Below, one piece after another: positions 1 to 6,440 of a stretch of DNA of 6,877 nucleotides. Source of the DNA: Promethearchaeota archaeon (lineage in GTDB: Archaea; Asgardarchaeota; Lokiarchaeia; Sigynarchaeales; SOKP01). The notes under the pieces were generated by a model, which ran no database searches, was not told the DNA's origin, and saw only the letters and a program-made list of their open reading frames with translations. Location: assembly GCA_004524515.1 (NCBI GenBank), contig SDNV01000140.1:1-6877 (forward strand), given 5' to 3'. A program made the translations under genes and the position numbers. Positions within the stretch are counted from its first letter, which is position 1, and every line of letters begins with the position of its first letter.

Positions 1-686
1 ATGGGTTGCATATCAAAGAAAACAGAAAGGGTCAAATGCTCTTTAAATTAACATCGGATATTGATCCGAACAATTTATTCAATTTAACATCAATAGGTTT
101 AAAAATAGGAGAGACTGCCGGTAATAAAATTCCGGTTATTGATGGGTTAGATAATATAACTTATGACCAATTAAAGAATTTAGGCTCAGCATCCGCTTCA
201 ACGGGCGCAGTGGCATTGATCCATGTACCCGGTGTAACCCCTGAAGCTAAAACACTTCAAGATGCATTTCAGAATGATAACCCTGATGAAATCATAGAAC
301 TTGAGATGAAAGATCTGAAAGAAATGAGAGAAAAATATAGTACTGAATGGCAGTTACCACCTAAGAATATTTCTATAGGATGTCCTCAATTAAGCAAGGA
401 AGAAACCATTAATGTCATAAAAAAGCTTGAAGGAAAAAAGATTCTTGAAAATTATAACTTCTGGATATGCACAAATAAAGTCGTCAAGGATTTTATATTG
501 AATTCGGAGTACAAAAAGATTTTAGAAAGTTCAGGTGCTAAATTATCAACGATATGCCCCACATACATACCCCCACCTAAACCTACGACAACAAATTCAG
601 CTAAATCCTGTTTTTACAGCCCTGCTACATATAGAAATATGGATGAGTGTATACGCATTGCTACGGAGGGATGGAAAAGTGAGTAA
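1..686 (+). CDS. Aconitase X large (catalytic) subunit, 5'-truncated by the window edge
   Basis: This is the C-terminal half of an AcnX large subunit (DUF521/AcnX catalytic domain); the full family protein is about 400 residues. The reading frame is open to the left edge, and the TTG at position 6 is an internal leucine, because the surrounding GLHIKENRKG stretch is family sequence. Numbering from that codon, the visible hallmarks are LGSASASTGAVALIHVPGVTPEA-type sequence at residues 59-81, GCPQLS around Cys126, a Cys at 184 in STICP, and TNSAKSCFYSP at 196-206. Cys126 and Cys184 match cysteines that are conserved in the family and linked to the metal or Fe-S site. The family usually reads GCPH, so Gln replaces His here. 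AcnX enzymes are dehydratases related to aconitase; known two-subunit members act on mevalonate 5-phosphate (archaea) or cis-3-hydroxy-L-proline. Which substrate applies cannot be read from this fragment. The small-subunit gene overlaps its 3' end. Confidence 0.93.
   Translation, partial: GLHIKENRKGQMLFKLTSDIDPNNLFNLTSIGLKIGETAGNKIPVIDGLDNITYDQLKNLGSASASTGAVALIHVPGVTPEAKTLQDAFQNDNPDEIIELEMKDLKEMREKYSTEWQLPPKNISIGCPQLSKEETINVIKKLEGKKILENYNFWICTNKVVKDFILNSEYKKILESSGAKLSTICPTYIPPPKPTTTNSAKSCFYSPATYRNMDECIRIATEGWKSE
665..670 (+). promoter_or_regulatory. Shine-Dalgarno site for the AcnX small subunit
   Basis: GGAGGG lies 8 nt upstream of the GTG at 679, inside the end of the large-subunit gene. 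It is the strongest SD in the window. It fixes the small-subunit start at GTG 679, rather than the in-frame ATG at 535 far upstream, and suggests translational coupling of the two subunits. Confidence 0.8.
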
Positions 687-1119
687 AATATTAAAAGGTA
701 GAGCTTTAAGTAGAGGAATCGTAGAAGGGGAAGCCATTATTACTAAGCAACCCTTTAGTATTTCAGCAGCATTTGCATTTCCATTGATTTCAAATGCCAA
801 AAAACTTAAAGTGGCAGATAAGACCCATGAGCTTTTCAAAAAGGACGTAAAAGATAAGATTTTAATCTTTCCAATTCCTATAGGTACAACCACCTTAGGT
901 TTCGTATTACTTGAGACTATAATACGTAAAATTAGCCCGAAAGCAATAGTGTGCTCTGAAGGTGAGCCTTTAATGAGTTCTGGAGCTGTGGCGGCTGATA
1001 TTTTCTTTGATATACAATTTCCAATTGTAGATCAAATTGAATTCTCAGAATTGGAAAAAATAGAAAATGGTACAATGGTCAGGGTCAATGGAGATGAGGG
1101 ATTGGTAGAAATTTTATAA
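679..1119 (+). CDS. Aconitase X small subunit (DUF126 / AcnX swivel domain), diverged
   Basis: This encodes a 146-residue protein, close to the usual 130-140 of the family, and would pair with the upstream large subunit in one hydro-lyase. The start is GTG 679, chosen because GGAGGG precedes it at normal spacing and the protein then begins MSKILKGRALSRG, matching the family's KGR...G opening. Family features seen are the N-terminal GRALSRGIVEGEAI, a KILIFPIPIG strand-turn, LETIIRKISPKAIV, EGEPLMSSGAVAADI, and a C-terminal GTMVRVNGDEGLVEIL swivel-like strand. It is unusual in two places. The region that normally reads DPxTG is replaced by FPLISNAKKLKVADK, and the usual GRGSS turn reads IGTTT, so the conserved Arg is absent and Thr stands where Ser is expected. 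The 8-nt overlap with the large subunit argues for one transcript and equal expression. It may be a paralog with an altered substrate or simply a diverged lineage; membership of the family is secure, the reaction is not. Confidence 0.88.
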   Translation: MSKILKGRALSRGIVEGEAIITKQPFSISAAFAFPLISNAKKLKVADKTHELFKKDVKDKILIFPIPIGTTTLGFVLLETIIRKISPKAIVCSEGEPLMSSGAVAADIFFDIQFPIVDQIEFSELEKIENGTMVRVNGDEGLVEIL

Positions 1120-1129
1120 GTCTAATAAA

Positions 1130-1148
1130 TTTTTTTTTATCTTTTTTT
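1130..1148 (+). terminator. Oligo-T archaeal terminator after the AcnX genes
   Basis: A run of nine T (1130-1138) and a run of seven T (1142-1148) begin 11 nt after the small-subunit stop codon. There is no stem-loop. This is the usual form of intrinsic termination in archaea and separates the AcnX unit from the transporter downstream. Confidence 0.65.
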
Positions 1149-1192
1149 CAAAACTGTCAGTATACTTGAAAGGTCCATCCCATAATTCAAAA

Positions 1193-1208
1193 GTAAAACT
1201 ATATAAAT
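1193..1208 (+). promoter_or_regulatory. BRE/TATA-box promoter for the first GPH transporter
   Basis: GTAAAAC (BRE-like) is followed by TATATAAAT at 1200-1208. Transcription would be expected to start about 25 nt downstream, near 1230, leaving a leader of roughly 20 nt that contains the GGTG ribosome site. This is the cleanest promoter match in the window, found by eye. Confidence 0.6.
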
Positions 1209-1241
1209 TTTTAACATCAAAGTGTTAATTAAATTTTATTT

Positions 1242-1245
1242 GGTG
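1242..1245 (+). promoter_or_regulatory. Short Shine-Dalgarno (GGTG) for the first GPH transporter
   Basis: GGTG ends 5 nt before the ATG at 1251 and matches part of the archaeal GGAGGTGAT consensus. It supports this ATG as the start and implies a leadered mRNA, unlike the other downstream genes here. Confidence 0.55.
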
Positions 1246-1250
1246 CTAAA

Positions 1251-2663
1251 ATGAGTAAAATCAAAGAATTAAAGGAAGAGCCGTATTCTCTAAAAAAAGC
1301 TGCTTCATATAGTATTGGACAAATAATAAATAATGCTTCTTACCAAACCTTCTCTCTATTGGTTTTTACCTTTTATTTTACCATAGTGGGGCTTAACGTA
1401 ATTTTGATAACTATAGCATTCATGATATGGTCCGTTTGGAATAGTATAAATGACCCTTTGCTCGGTTCTTTATCAGATAAAACCCACACAAAATGGGGGC
1501 GTCGTTATCCTTATATCATGATTTCTATTGTACCTTTAGCAATTGTTATGTTTTTATTGTTTACTCCCCCAGTTTCCTTGGGCATTAAGGATCAAATTCC
1601 AAATTTCATATATTTCTTGATTATAATCATGGTTTTCGAATTTTTTTATTCGATGTTCGATGTGAATTTAATTGCCCTTTTCCCTGAACTTTTTATAACA
1701 GAAGAGGAAAGAACCAGTGCCAATGCTGTTAGAATGACTGTTTATCTCATTACACTTATTATTACGTTCGGATTACCTACTATATTCATACCAGATTTTT
1801 CTAATCCCAAATATTTAACCCAATATCATATCTTTGGAATATTTATTGCAGCATTAATAATACTTGCGGGAGTATGCTTTTTAAAATTTAGTCCAAAAGA
1901 AAAAGCAGAATTTAGGGACGAATATAAAAACATTCAAAGTTTCAAAGAGACTTTTAAAATTTGCGTTAAAAATAAAACCTTTATGCGATATTTACCTGCT
2001 GAGATGGGAATGTGGTATGTAATTGGTGTAACAACTACGATCATCGTCCTTTATGGAAAATTTGTATTAGGGATAGGGGAAGGAGAAACCATTTACATAG
2101 CTTTAATGCTTGCTATTGGATTTATTTCGACCGCAATATTCATGAATGTTTTATGGAAACCCGTCGTCCGAAAGATTGGAACACGGAAATCTTGGATGAT
2201 ATCGGTTTTTATATGGATTTTAGTAATTTCTCCATTTATGTTTATTCAGGATAGATTTCAAGGTATAATTGTATTATTCTTTTTCGGAATTGGTTTATCT
2301 GGTCCAATTTATATTATAGATTTGATTCTTAGCGACATCATCGATGAAGATGAAGTGAATACCGGTACGAGACGAGAAGCGGGGTATTATGGAGTTAAAG
2401 CATTCTTCTATAAACTCTCAACTGTGTTTGTGTTTTTAACCATAGGATTGGTATTCACAAATATAGGTTGGGCGGTTTATGAGCCTGAAAAAGTCACATC
2501 AGAAGTGATCTTTGGACTTAGGGCATTGATGTTCATATTTCCAGCAATTGCATTGGTTATTTCCCTTTTAGTGATGTATATATATCCTTTACATGGAGAA
2601 AAATTAGCAATTGTAAAGCAAAAACTCCAAAAAATTCATGAAGAAAAAAGATCCAGACTGTAG
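1251..2663 (+). CDS. MelB-like GPH-family MFS transporter (sugar:cation symporter family)
   Basis: This is a 470-residue membrane protein of the glycoside-pentoside-hexuronide (GPH, MFS_2) family, which moves sugars or related solutes with Na+ or H+. It consists of two blocks of hydrophobic helices, consistent with 12 segments, joined by a charged central loop near residues 212-243 and ending in a basic cytoplasmic tail. The family signature is clear: NDPLLG at 67-72, then SDKT and WGRRYP at 75-87. A second-half motif, SDIIDEDEVNTGTRREAGYYG, spans about 361-381. Aligned by eye with Salmonella MelB, Asp59 is kept (Asp68), but Asp55 is Asn64 and Asp19 is Asn28. Asp124 appears kept as Asp137, and Lys377 matches Lys388. 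One of the two helix-II cation ligands is therefore neutral, so coupling may differ. The gene has its own promoter and terminator and is not in the AcnX operon. The substrate is unknown; a sugar is only the family default. Confidence 0.9.
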   Translation: MSKIKELKEEPYSLKKAASYSIGQIINNASYQTFSLLVFTFYFTIVGLNVILITIAFMIWSVWNSINDPLLGSLSDKTHTKWGRRYPYIMISIVPLAIVMFLLFTPPVSLGIKDQIPNFIYFLIIIMVFEFFYSMFDVNLIALFPELFITEEERTSANAVRMTVYLITLIITFGLPTIFIPDFSNPKYLTQYHIFGIFIAALIILAGVCFLKFSPKEKAEFRDEYKNIQSFKETFKICVKNKTFMRYLPAEMGMWYVIGVTTTIIVLYGKFVLGIGEGETIYIALMLAIGFISTAIFMNVLWKPVVRKIGTRKSWMISVFIWILVISPFMFIQDRFQGIIVLFFFGIGLSGPIYIIDLILSDIIDEDEVNTGTRREAGYYGVKAFFYKLSTVFVFLTIGLVFTNIGWAVYEPEKVTSEVIFGLRALMFIFPAIALVISLLVMYIYPLHGEKLAIVKQKLQKIHEEKRSRL

Positions 2664-2685
2664 ATTATTTATTTTTAAATTCTAA

Positions 2686-2704
2686 TTTTTTTATTCTTAT
2701 TTTA
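2686..2704 (+). terminator. Oligo-T terminator after the first GPH transporter
   Basis: Seven T at 2686-2692 and five T at 2700-2704 lie within a T-rich tract that starts just after the stop at 2661-2663. There is no stem-loop. They probably end the transporter transcript. Confidence 0.5.
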
Positions 2705-2770
2705 ACATTCTTTTGGAAATATATTTGTATCCTATCAAAATGTAAGATCTTAACTTATTAGTTATAATTA

Positions 2771-2806
2771 AAAAACTATTTATTTTTGAAGATCTATTCA
2801 TAAATA
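2771..2806 (+). promoter_or_regulatory. Candidate promoter region for the second GPH transporter
   Basis: Two TATA-like boxes are visible: AAAAAC followed by TATTTATTT (about 2771-2785), and CATAAATAT (about 2799-2807). The second would place a start site close to the ATG at 2830, giving a leaderless mRNA. That fits the absence of any SD before this gene. The AT-rich background makes each match weak. Confidence 0.35.
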
Positions 2807-2829
2807 TTCTAATAGTATTTTAGATAATT

Positions 2830-4266
2830 ATGAATGAACCTGATATTCCCCGCGAACTTCATGGATTTCGACTTTTTGGATATTCAATTGGACAATTTGG
2901 GTATTTTTTAACGAGATTATTAATAAGCGTATTTGCCTTTCAGTTTTATGTGTATACTGTTAATCTGGACGCGATACTAACCTCAATTGGTATATCGATT
3001 AATCTAATTCTTAATGCCGTTGCCTTAATTGTTTTTGGAGTCATTGCGGATAATAAAAAACCGGGGAGATTTGGAAAACGCAGGCCCTTTTTACTTTATG
3101 GACTACCCATTTGGGTTACTTCCGCCATCCTTATCTGGTTGCCGCCATGGTATTGTCCAAAAAATAATTCATTTTATTGGCCTACTGCCATTTATTTTTG
3201 GATAATGCTTTCTTTAAATGTAACCTCTGGCTCTTCCATAATTAGTGCTCATTTGTCAATGATGACGGAACAATCACAGACCTACAAAAATAGAGAAAAA
3301 ATAGCGGCCTGGAGAGCGGCTTTTATGATTACTGCTTCAATTTTAGCATTACTTTTACCGTTAATGATCCAAAGTATTTTAGAGGACCCTGAAAATGTAA
3401 AATGGTGGGAGCCCTCAGGTAAACTTATCTTGTTTTACATGCCAATCATAGGGGTGGGATTCGCATCTTTTGGATTATTCTCCTTAATTTTAGCTTTCTT
3501 TTCAGTTGACGAATCATTTCATAAGAGATCAACCAATCCTAATGCTAAAAAATTAACACTTATAGAAACCTTTAAACAAATGACAATTCCAGCTAAGGAT
3601 GAGAAATACAAAAAATTAATGGCAGTATCTTTTTTTAATTCAATGGCTTCAAGAATATTAGGTCTTCTGGTTATTCCCTTTTTAGCCTTTGTACTTAGAT
3701 TCAAAGGTCCTGAGTTTTTTATTTATGTAGCCGTTTCAATTTCATCCAAATATGCTCATTTTTTCTTATGGAAAAAACTGCTTAAAAAACATGGTTTAAT
3801 TAAGACATATTCTTTATGCTTGATCTCTGCTGCAGTAGCTTCATTTTTAGAATTATTCTTTTTAGTTGAAGTGTTATCATTTGAAATTGAAATAGTTCTT
3901 TTTGTAATTACAATAGGAACTGTTTTAGGCACTATATATGCGGTCAATTTATTTACCACCCCTTTAGCGAGTGCTTTAATTTATGAAGCTGCTGAAAATA
4001 AAAATGACAAAAATATTGAACAAGAAGTTTCTAATATTTCTGGAGCGTATTTCGGTTTACAATCATTTATGTTAGCGTTCGGTCAGTCATTTTCCACTAT
4101 TATGATAGGCTTTATTCTTACGGGACCTAATCAGGAAAATCCAATCATAATCACCATCACATTAGCTTCTATGGGGGTCTTTTATGTAATTAGTCTCTTA
4201 TTTCTCAGGACAATTCAACTAAAGAAAATATCAGTTGAGCTATTAAAATCTGAGAGTATGGAATGA
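2830..4266 (+). CDS. Diverged GPH/MelB-like MFS transporter lacking the canonical coupling residues
   Basis: This is a 478-residue polytopic membrane protein of the same superfamily as its neighbour but much more diverged. The family fold is shown by GYSIGQFG near 17-24, the helix II-III loop ADNKKPGRFGKRRPF at 73-87, a charged central loop near 225-262 between two hydrophobic halves, and ISGAYFGLQSF at 403-413. By-eye alignment to Salmonella MelB gives Asp19 as Phe26, Asp55 as Asn62, Asp59 as Leu66, and Lys377 as Ala416. No acid appears where Asp124 should be, in the helix around 131-145. The second-half acidic motif is replaced by an Asn/Lys/Glu-rich insertion at 386-400. A cation symport mechanism like that of MelB is thus unlikely; a uniporter, a different coupling ion site or a non-sugar (for example lipid-like) substrate are possible. 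No SD precedes the ATG, so it may be leaderless. It is probably transcribed alone. Confidence 0.82.
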   Translation: MNEPDIPRELHGFRLFGYSIGQFGYFLTRLLISVFAFQFYVYTVNLDAILTSIGISINLILNAVALIVFGVIADNKKPGRFGKRRPFLLYGLPIWVTSAILIWLPPWYCPKNNSFYWPTAIYFWIMLSLNVTSGSSIISAHLSMMTEQSQTYKNREKIAAWRAAFMITASILALLLPLMIQSILEDPENVKWWEPSGKLILFYMPIIGVGFASFGLFSLILAFFSVDESFHKRSTNPNAKKLTLIETFKQMTIPAKDEKYKKLMAVSFFNSMASRILGLLVIPFLAFVLRFKGPEFFIYVAVSISSKYAHFFLWKKLLKKHGLIKTYSLCLISAAVASFLELFFLVEVLSFEIEIVLFVITIGTVLGTIYAVNLFTTPLASALIYEAAENKNDKNIEQEVSNISGAYFGLQSFMLAFGQSFSTIMIGFILTGPNQENPIIITITLASMGVFYVISLLFLRTIQLKKISVELLKSESME

Positions 4267-4524
4267 ATTCTCGTTATTTGTTAAATTTATTTGATTAACA
4301 TATTAATTTTTCCATTCAAAATAAAAACAAAAGAAAATGAATGGTGGATTTTAAAATATACTACAAATTACGTGCTCTTTGAGAGTACAAAAAATAAGAT
4401 AAAAATATTTAAATTTTTATACAATAAAATTATATTACTAGAATTATTGAATTATTGGGAAATTAGTATTTGAACATATCAATTTTTATCAAACCGAAAA
4501 AATAAACTTCCAAGATTTTATAGA
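4267..4524 (+). other. AT-rich intergenic stretch, no supported gene
   Basis: These 258 nt between the second transporter and the GTPase are very AT-rich. They contain a TTG-initiated 60-codon open frame (4291-4473) with no SD, no recognisable domain and a composition expected of translated AT-rich spacer, so I do not call it. A short T5 at 4307-4311 may help end the transporter transcript. The promoter of the GTPase must lie near the right end. Confidence 0.6.
4494..4507 (+). promoter_or_regulatory. Candidate BRE/TATA element for the GTPase gene
   Basis: CCGAAAAAATAAAC resembles a BRE followed by a weak TATA box. A start about 25 nt downstream would fall at or near the ATG at 4525. No SD is present there, so leaderless translation is plausible. 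The match is poor and rests on spacing. Confidence 0.3.
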
Positions 4525-5061
4525 ATGAAGTACACCGCTTCCTTTAAGGTATGTATTTTCGGAGATGCCGGCGTAGGTAAGACATCACTGACCTATAGAT
4601 ATATAACGAATCGATTTGTGCAAGATACAAAATTGACGTTAGGAGTCGATATCGTGGCAAAAGATGTAAGTATTGATGACTATCGAGTTAAGCTTCAGAT
4701 TTGGGATTTTGGTGGCGAAGATAGGTTCAAAGTTTTTTTGCCTGTTTATGCTCGTGGATCCTCTGGTGGCATTTTTATGTATGATACCACAAGAAAGAAT
4801 AGTTTAGATAATATAAAAAATTGGCTTAAAATTTTTAAAAAAAACTTATCAGCGGAGGAAGCTGAGCTACCAATTTTAGCGGTGGGAGGAAAAACAGATC
4901 TATCCGAAGAAAGAGCAATTATTTTTAAAAACGCAAAATATTTAGTTACCACCTATGATATTTACGACCTTATTGAATGCTCAGCTAAAAACGGTGAAAA
5001 TGTAGAACAAATATTCGAATCTATAACCTATAAAATGTTAAAGAATGTAAATTTAATGTGA
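4525..5061 (+). CDS. Asgard-type Ras/Rab-like small GTPase
   Basis: This is a 178-residue, single-domain Ras-superfamily GTPase; members bind and hydrolyse GTP as switches, and in eukaryotes the related Rab/Ras proteins act in membrane traffic and signalling. The motifs in order are a P-loop GDAGVGKT at 13-20, the switch-I Thr38 in TLGVD, switch-II DFGGEDRF at 61-68, the G4 region VGGKTDL at 120-126, and G5 ECSAK at 151-155. Departures from Ras are Gly12 to Ala15, Ala59 to Gly63, catalytic Gln61 to Glu65, and Asn116 of NKxD to Gly122. Nucleotide specificity and hydrolysis may therefore be tuned differently. The C-terminus ends KNVNLM with no cysteine, so there is no CaaX or Rab-type prenylation signal and membrane attachment, if any, needs a partner. 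No SD is seen. It stands alone between transporter genes and converges on the aminotransferase, with no GAP, GEF or longin/roadblock gene beside it. Similar DFGGE and GGKxD forms are, from memory, common in Lokiarchaeal GTPases. Confidence 0.92.
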   Translation: MKYTASFKVCIFGDAGVGKTSLTYRYITNRFVQDTKLTLGVDIVAKDVSIDDYRVKLQIWDFGGEDRFKVFLPVYARGSSGGIFMYDTTRKNSLDNIKNWLKIFKKNLSAEEAELPILAVGGKTDLSEERAIIFKNAKYLVTTYDIYDLIECSAKNGENVEQIFESITYKMLKNVNLM

Positions 5062-5078
5062 ATTTAATTAAAAGAAAT

Positions 5079-5085
5079 AAAAAAA
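5079..5085 (-). terminator. Oligo-T terminator for the aminotransferase gene
   Basis: Seven A on the + strand read as T7 on the - strand, 37 nt past the aminotransferase stop codon. There is no stem-loop. It is a probable terminator for the leftward transcript in the convergent spacer. Confidence 0.45.
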
Positions 5086-5090
5086 TTAAC

Positions 5091-5115
5091 TTTTTCATGA
5101 TTCTTTTTCGTGATT
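5091..5115 (+). terminator. Tandemly repeated T5 terminator after the GTPase
   Basis: The spacer holds TTTTTCATGATT (5091-5102) and TTTTTCGTGATT (5104-5115), a 12-nt direct repeat with one mismatch and a 13-nt period. Each copy begins with T5 and lies about 30-45 nt after the GTPase stop. The two T-runs are a plausible rightward terminator. The repeat may be a small tandem duplication. Confidence 0.4.
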
Positions 5116-5121
5116 TGTACT

Positions 5122-6357
5122 TTATAATGATTCCCTAATTGCTTTTTTTAAATTTTGACCTACCTGATCAATCTCCTCAGGCGAGCTGGTAATTTTAATG
5201 CCGTAAGCAGAACCAAGACCAGCATCTGAAACTCCTACACTTATATTAATTGCTCTACTTAATATGTCATCCGTTTGTGGTAACATGCCCTTATAATAAT
5301 TGATTTCAGGACCCTTATAATAGGGACACGTAAATGGACAACCTTCACTAGTTACCGTCATTTTACCTAACACATGCTCCATGTTGCTATATACATGCCA
5401 ACCTGATTTTGATACTGTAGTACAACCTATCTTTTTTGCCAATTTCTCCGCACTTTCGACAGTGGGCATAAAAAAAGTTAATAAAGTCCCCACATCCCCC
5501 TTTTCATCTAATATTTTGCGAAATTGCAACTCTTTGATTTCAGACAATATAGTTTTAAGGCGTTGCTTGTTTTCATGTAATTTCCTTCTTATAAAATCTA
5601 GTTTCTTAAGCTGAGCCGATGCTACTGCTGCTGTTAATTCATTCATACGAAAATTCAAGCCTAATATCGTTCTTTTTCCTTGTTCGACCCCCTGTCTTAG
5701 GGGTAAGTGACCCTGATCATGAATTGAAAAAGCTCTCTTATAGAGTTCTTCATCATCCGTTACAACTATACCACCATCTCCAGCAGTTATAGTTTTATAT
5801 ATATTAAGGCTAAAAGCTCCTATTTTACCAAATGTTCCTAAATATTTGCCATTAAAAGTACCTCCTAATGCTTGAGCACAATCTTCAATTAAAAAAATAT
5901 TATTTTCATCAGCAATTTTGGTTAACTCATCTAAATTACCGGGATTACCAAGCATATGGACAAGCATTATAGCTTTAGTTCTCGGTGTAATTTTTTTTTT
6001 CACATCTTCGGGATTAAGCGTTAATGTTTCATCTATTTCCGCAAGCACTGGAATGGCTCTTGAAAATATAATGGATGTAATACTCGCAATAAAAGTATAT
6101 CCTGGAACAATTACTTCATCTCCAGGTCCAATACCTAAAGTCCATAAGGCTGTTAAAAGAGCGGTGGTTCCTGAAGTCACAGCGAGGGCATATTTTGATC
6201 CGATTTTTTTGCCAAACTCTTGCTCTAAGTTCCAAACCATCGCTTTGAATCTAGGATTGGATAAATCTCCATATCGATTAAGATATCCCGACTCAATGAC
6301 TTCCAAAACGGCTTTCTTTTCTTCTTCTCCAATAATATCCATTCCGGGACCGGGCAT
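5122..6357 (-). CDS. DegT/DnrJ/EryC1/StrS-family PLP-dependent aminotransferase
   Basis: This is a 411-residue fold-type I PLP enzyme, full length for the family. Family members transfer an amino group, usually from glutamate or glutamine, to a keto-sugar nucleotide or a cyclitol for glycan or natural-product synthesis. The visible motifs are PGPGM at the N-terminus, TSGTTAL at 61-67 (phosphate binding), PGYTF at 85-89, IEDCAQ with Asp159 (pyridine nitrogen partner), and SLNIYKTITAGDGG with the Schiff-base Lys188. NFRMNELTAAV lies at 235-245, and the C-terminal part carries GCPFTCPYY and a GMLPQTD-type motif. The ATG at 6357 is the only ATG, GTG or TTG between the upstream in-frame stop (near 6400-6402) and the conserved PGPGM, so the start is firm. 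There is no SD, which suggests leaderless translation. It is transcribed opposite to all other genes and is divergent from the third transporter. A role in surface-sugar synthesis is a family-level guess; no glycosyltransferase or sugar-nucleotide gene lies in view. The exact substrate cannot be named. Confidence 0.9.
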   Translation of the reverse strand: MPGPGMDIIGEEEKKAVLEVIESGYLNRYGDLSNPRFKAMVWNLEQEFGKKIGSKYALAVTSGTTALLTALWTLGIGPGDEVIVPGYTFIASITSIIFSRAIPVLAEIDETLTLNPEDVKKKITPRTKAIMLVHMLGNPGNLDELTKIADENNIFLIEDCAQALGGTFNGKYLGTFGKIGAFSLNIYKTITAGDGGIVVTDDEELYKRAFSIHDQGHLPLRQGVEQGKRTILGLNFRMNELTAAVASAQLKKLDFIRRKLHENKQRLKTILSEIKELQFRKILDEKGDVGTLLTFFMPTVESAEKLAKKIGCTTVSKSGWHVYSNMEHVLGKMTVTSEGCPFTCPYYKGPEINYYKGMLPQTDDILSRAINISVGVSDAGLGSAYGIKITSSPEEIDQVGQNLKKAIRESL

Positions 6358-6391
6358 ACTTTTTAATAGTGAATATTTGATTTTTAATTTT

Positions 6392-6400
6392 CTTATAGTT
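6392..6400 (-). promoter_or_regulatory. Weak candidate TATA box for the aminotransferase gene
   Basis: Read on the - strand this is ACTATAAGA. A start 25 nt away would give a leader of about 12 nt before the ATG at 6357. The spacer is AT-rich, so chance matches are frequent; I offer this only as the best of several. Confidence 0.25.
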
Positions 6401-6440
6401 CATATTTAATATTGCAGTAATAAAAATCGAATAGTTTTTG

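Noticed and set aside
535..678. In-frame ATG extension of the AcnX small subunit into the large-subunit gene
   Set aside because: The extra 48 residues have no family similarity, lie wholly inside the conserved large-subunit C-terminus, and the strong SD at 665-670 points to GTG 679.
2012..2254. 80-codon open frame inside the first transporter in another + frame
   Set aside because: Overlaps membrane-helix coding sequence with clear GPH motifs; Cys/Trp/His-rich shadow with no start signal.
4280..4299. GTTAA ... TTAAC inverted repeat after the second transporter
   Set aside because: Only a 5-bp AT-rich stem with a 10-nt loop; expected by chance in this composition and not followed by a strong T-run.
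4291..4473. 60-codon open frame (TTG start) between the second transporter and the GTPase
   Set aside because: Rare start codon, no SD, no domain, composition of AT-rich spacer rich in Ile, Lys, Asn and Phe.
5918..6409. 163-codon open frame on the + strand opposite the aminotransferase
   Set aside because: It is antisense to a gene with a full set of PLP-enzyme motifs; its sequence is the low-complexity Ser/Ile/Pro shadow expected of the reverse frame.
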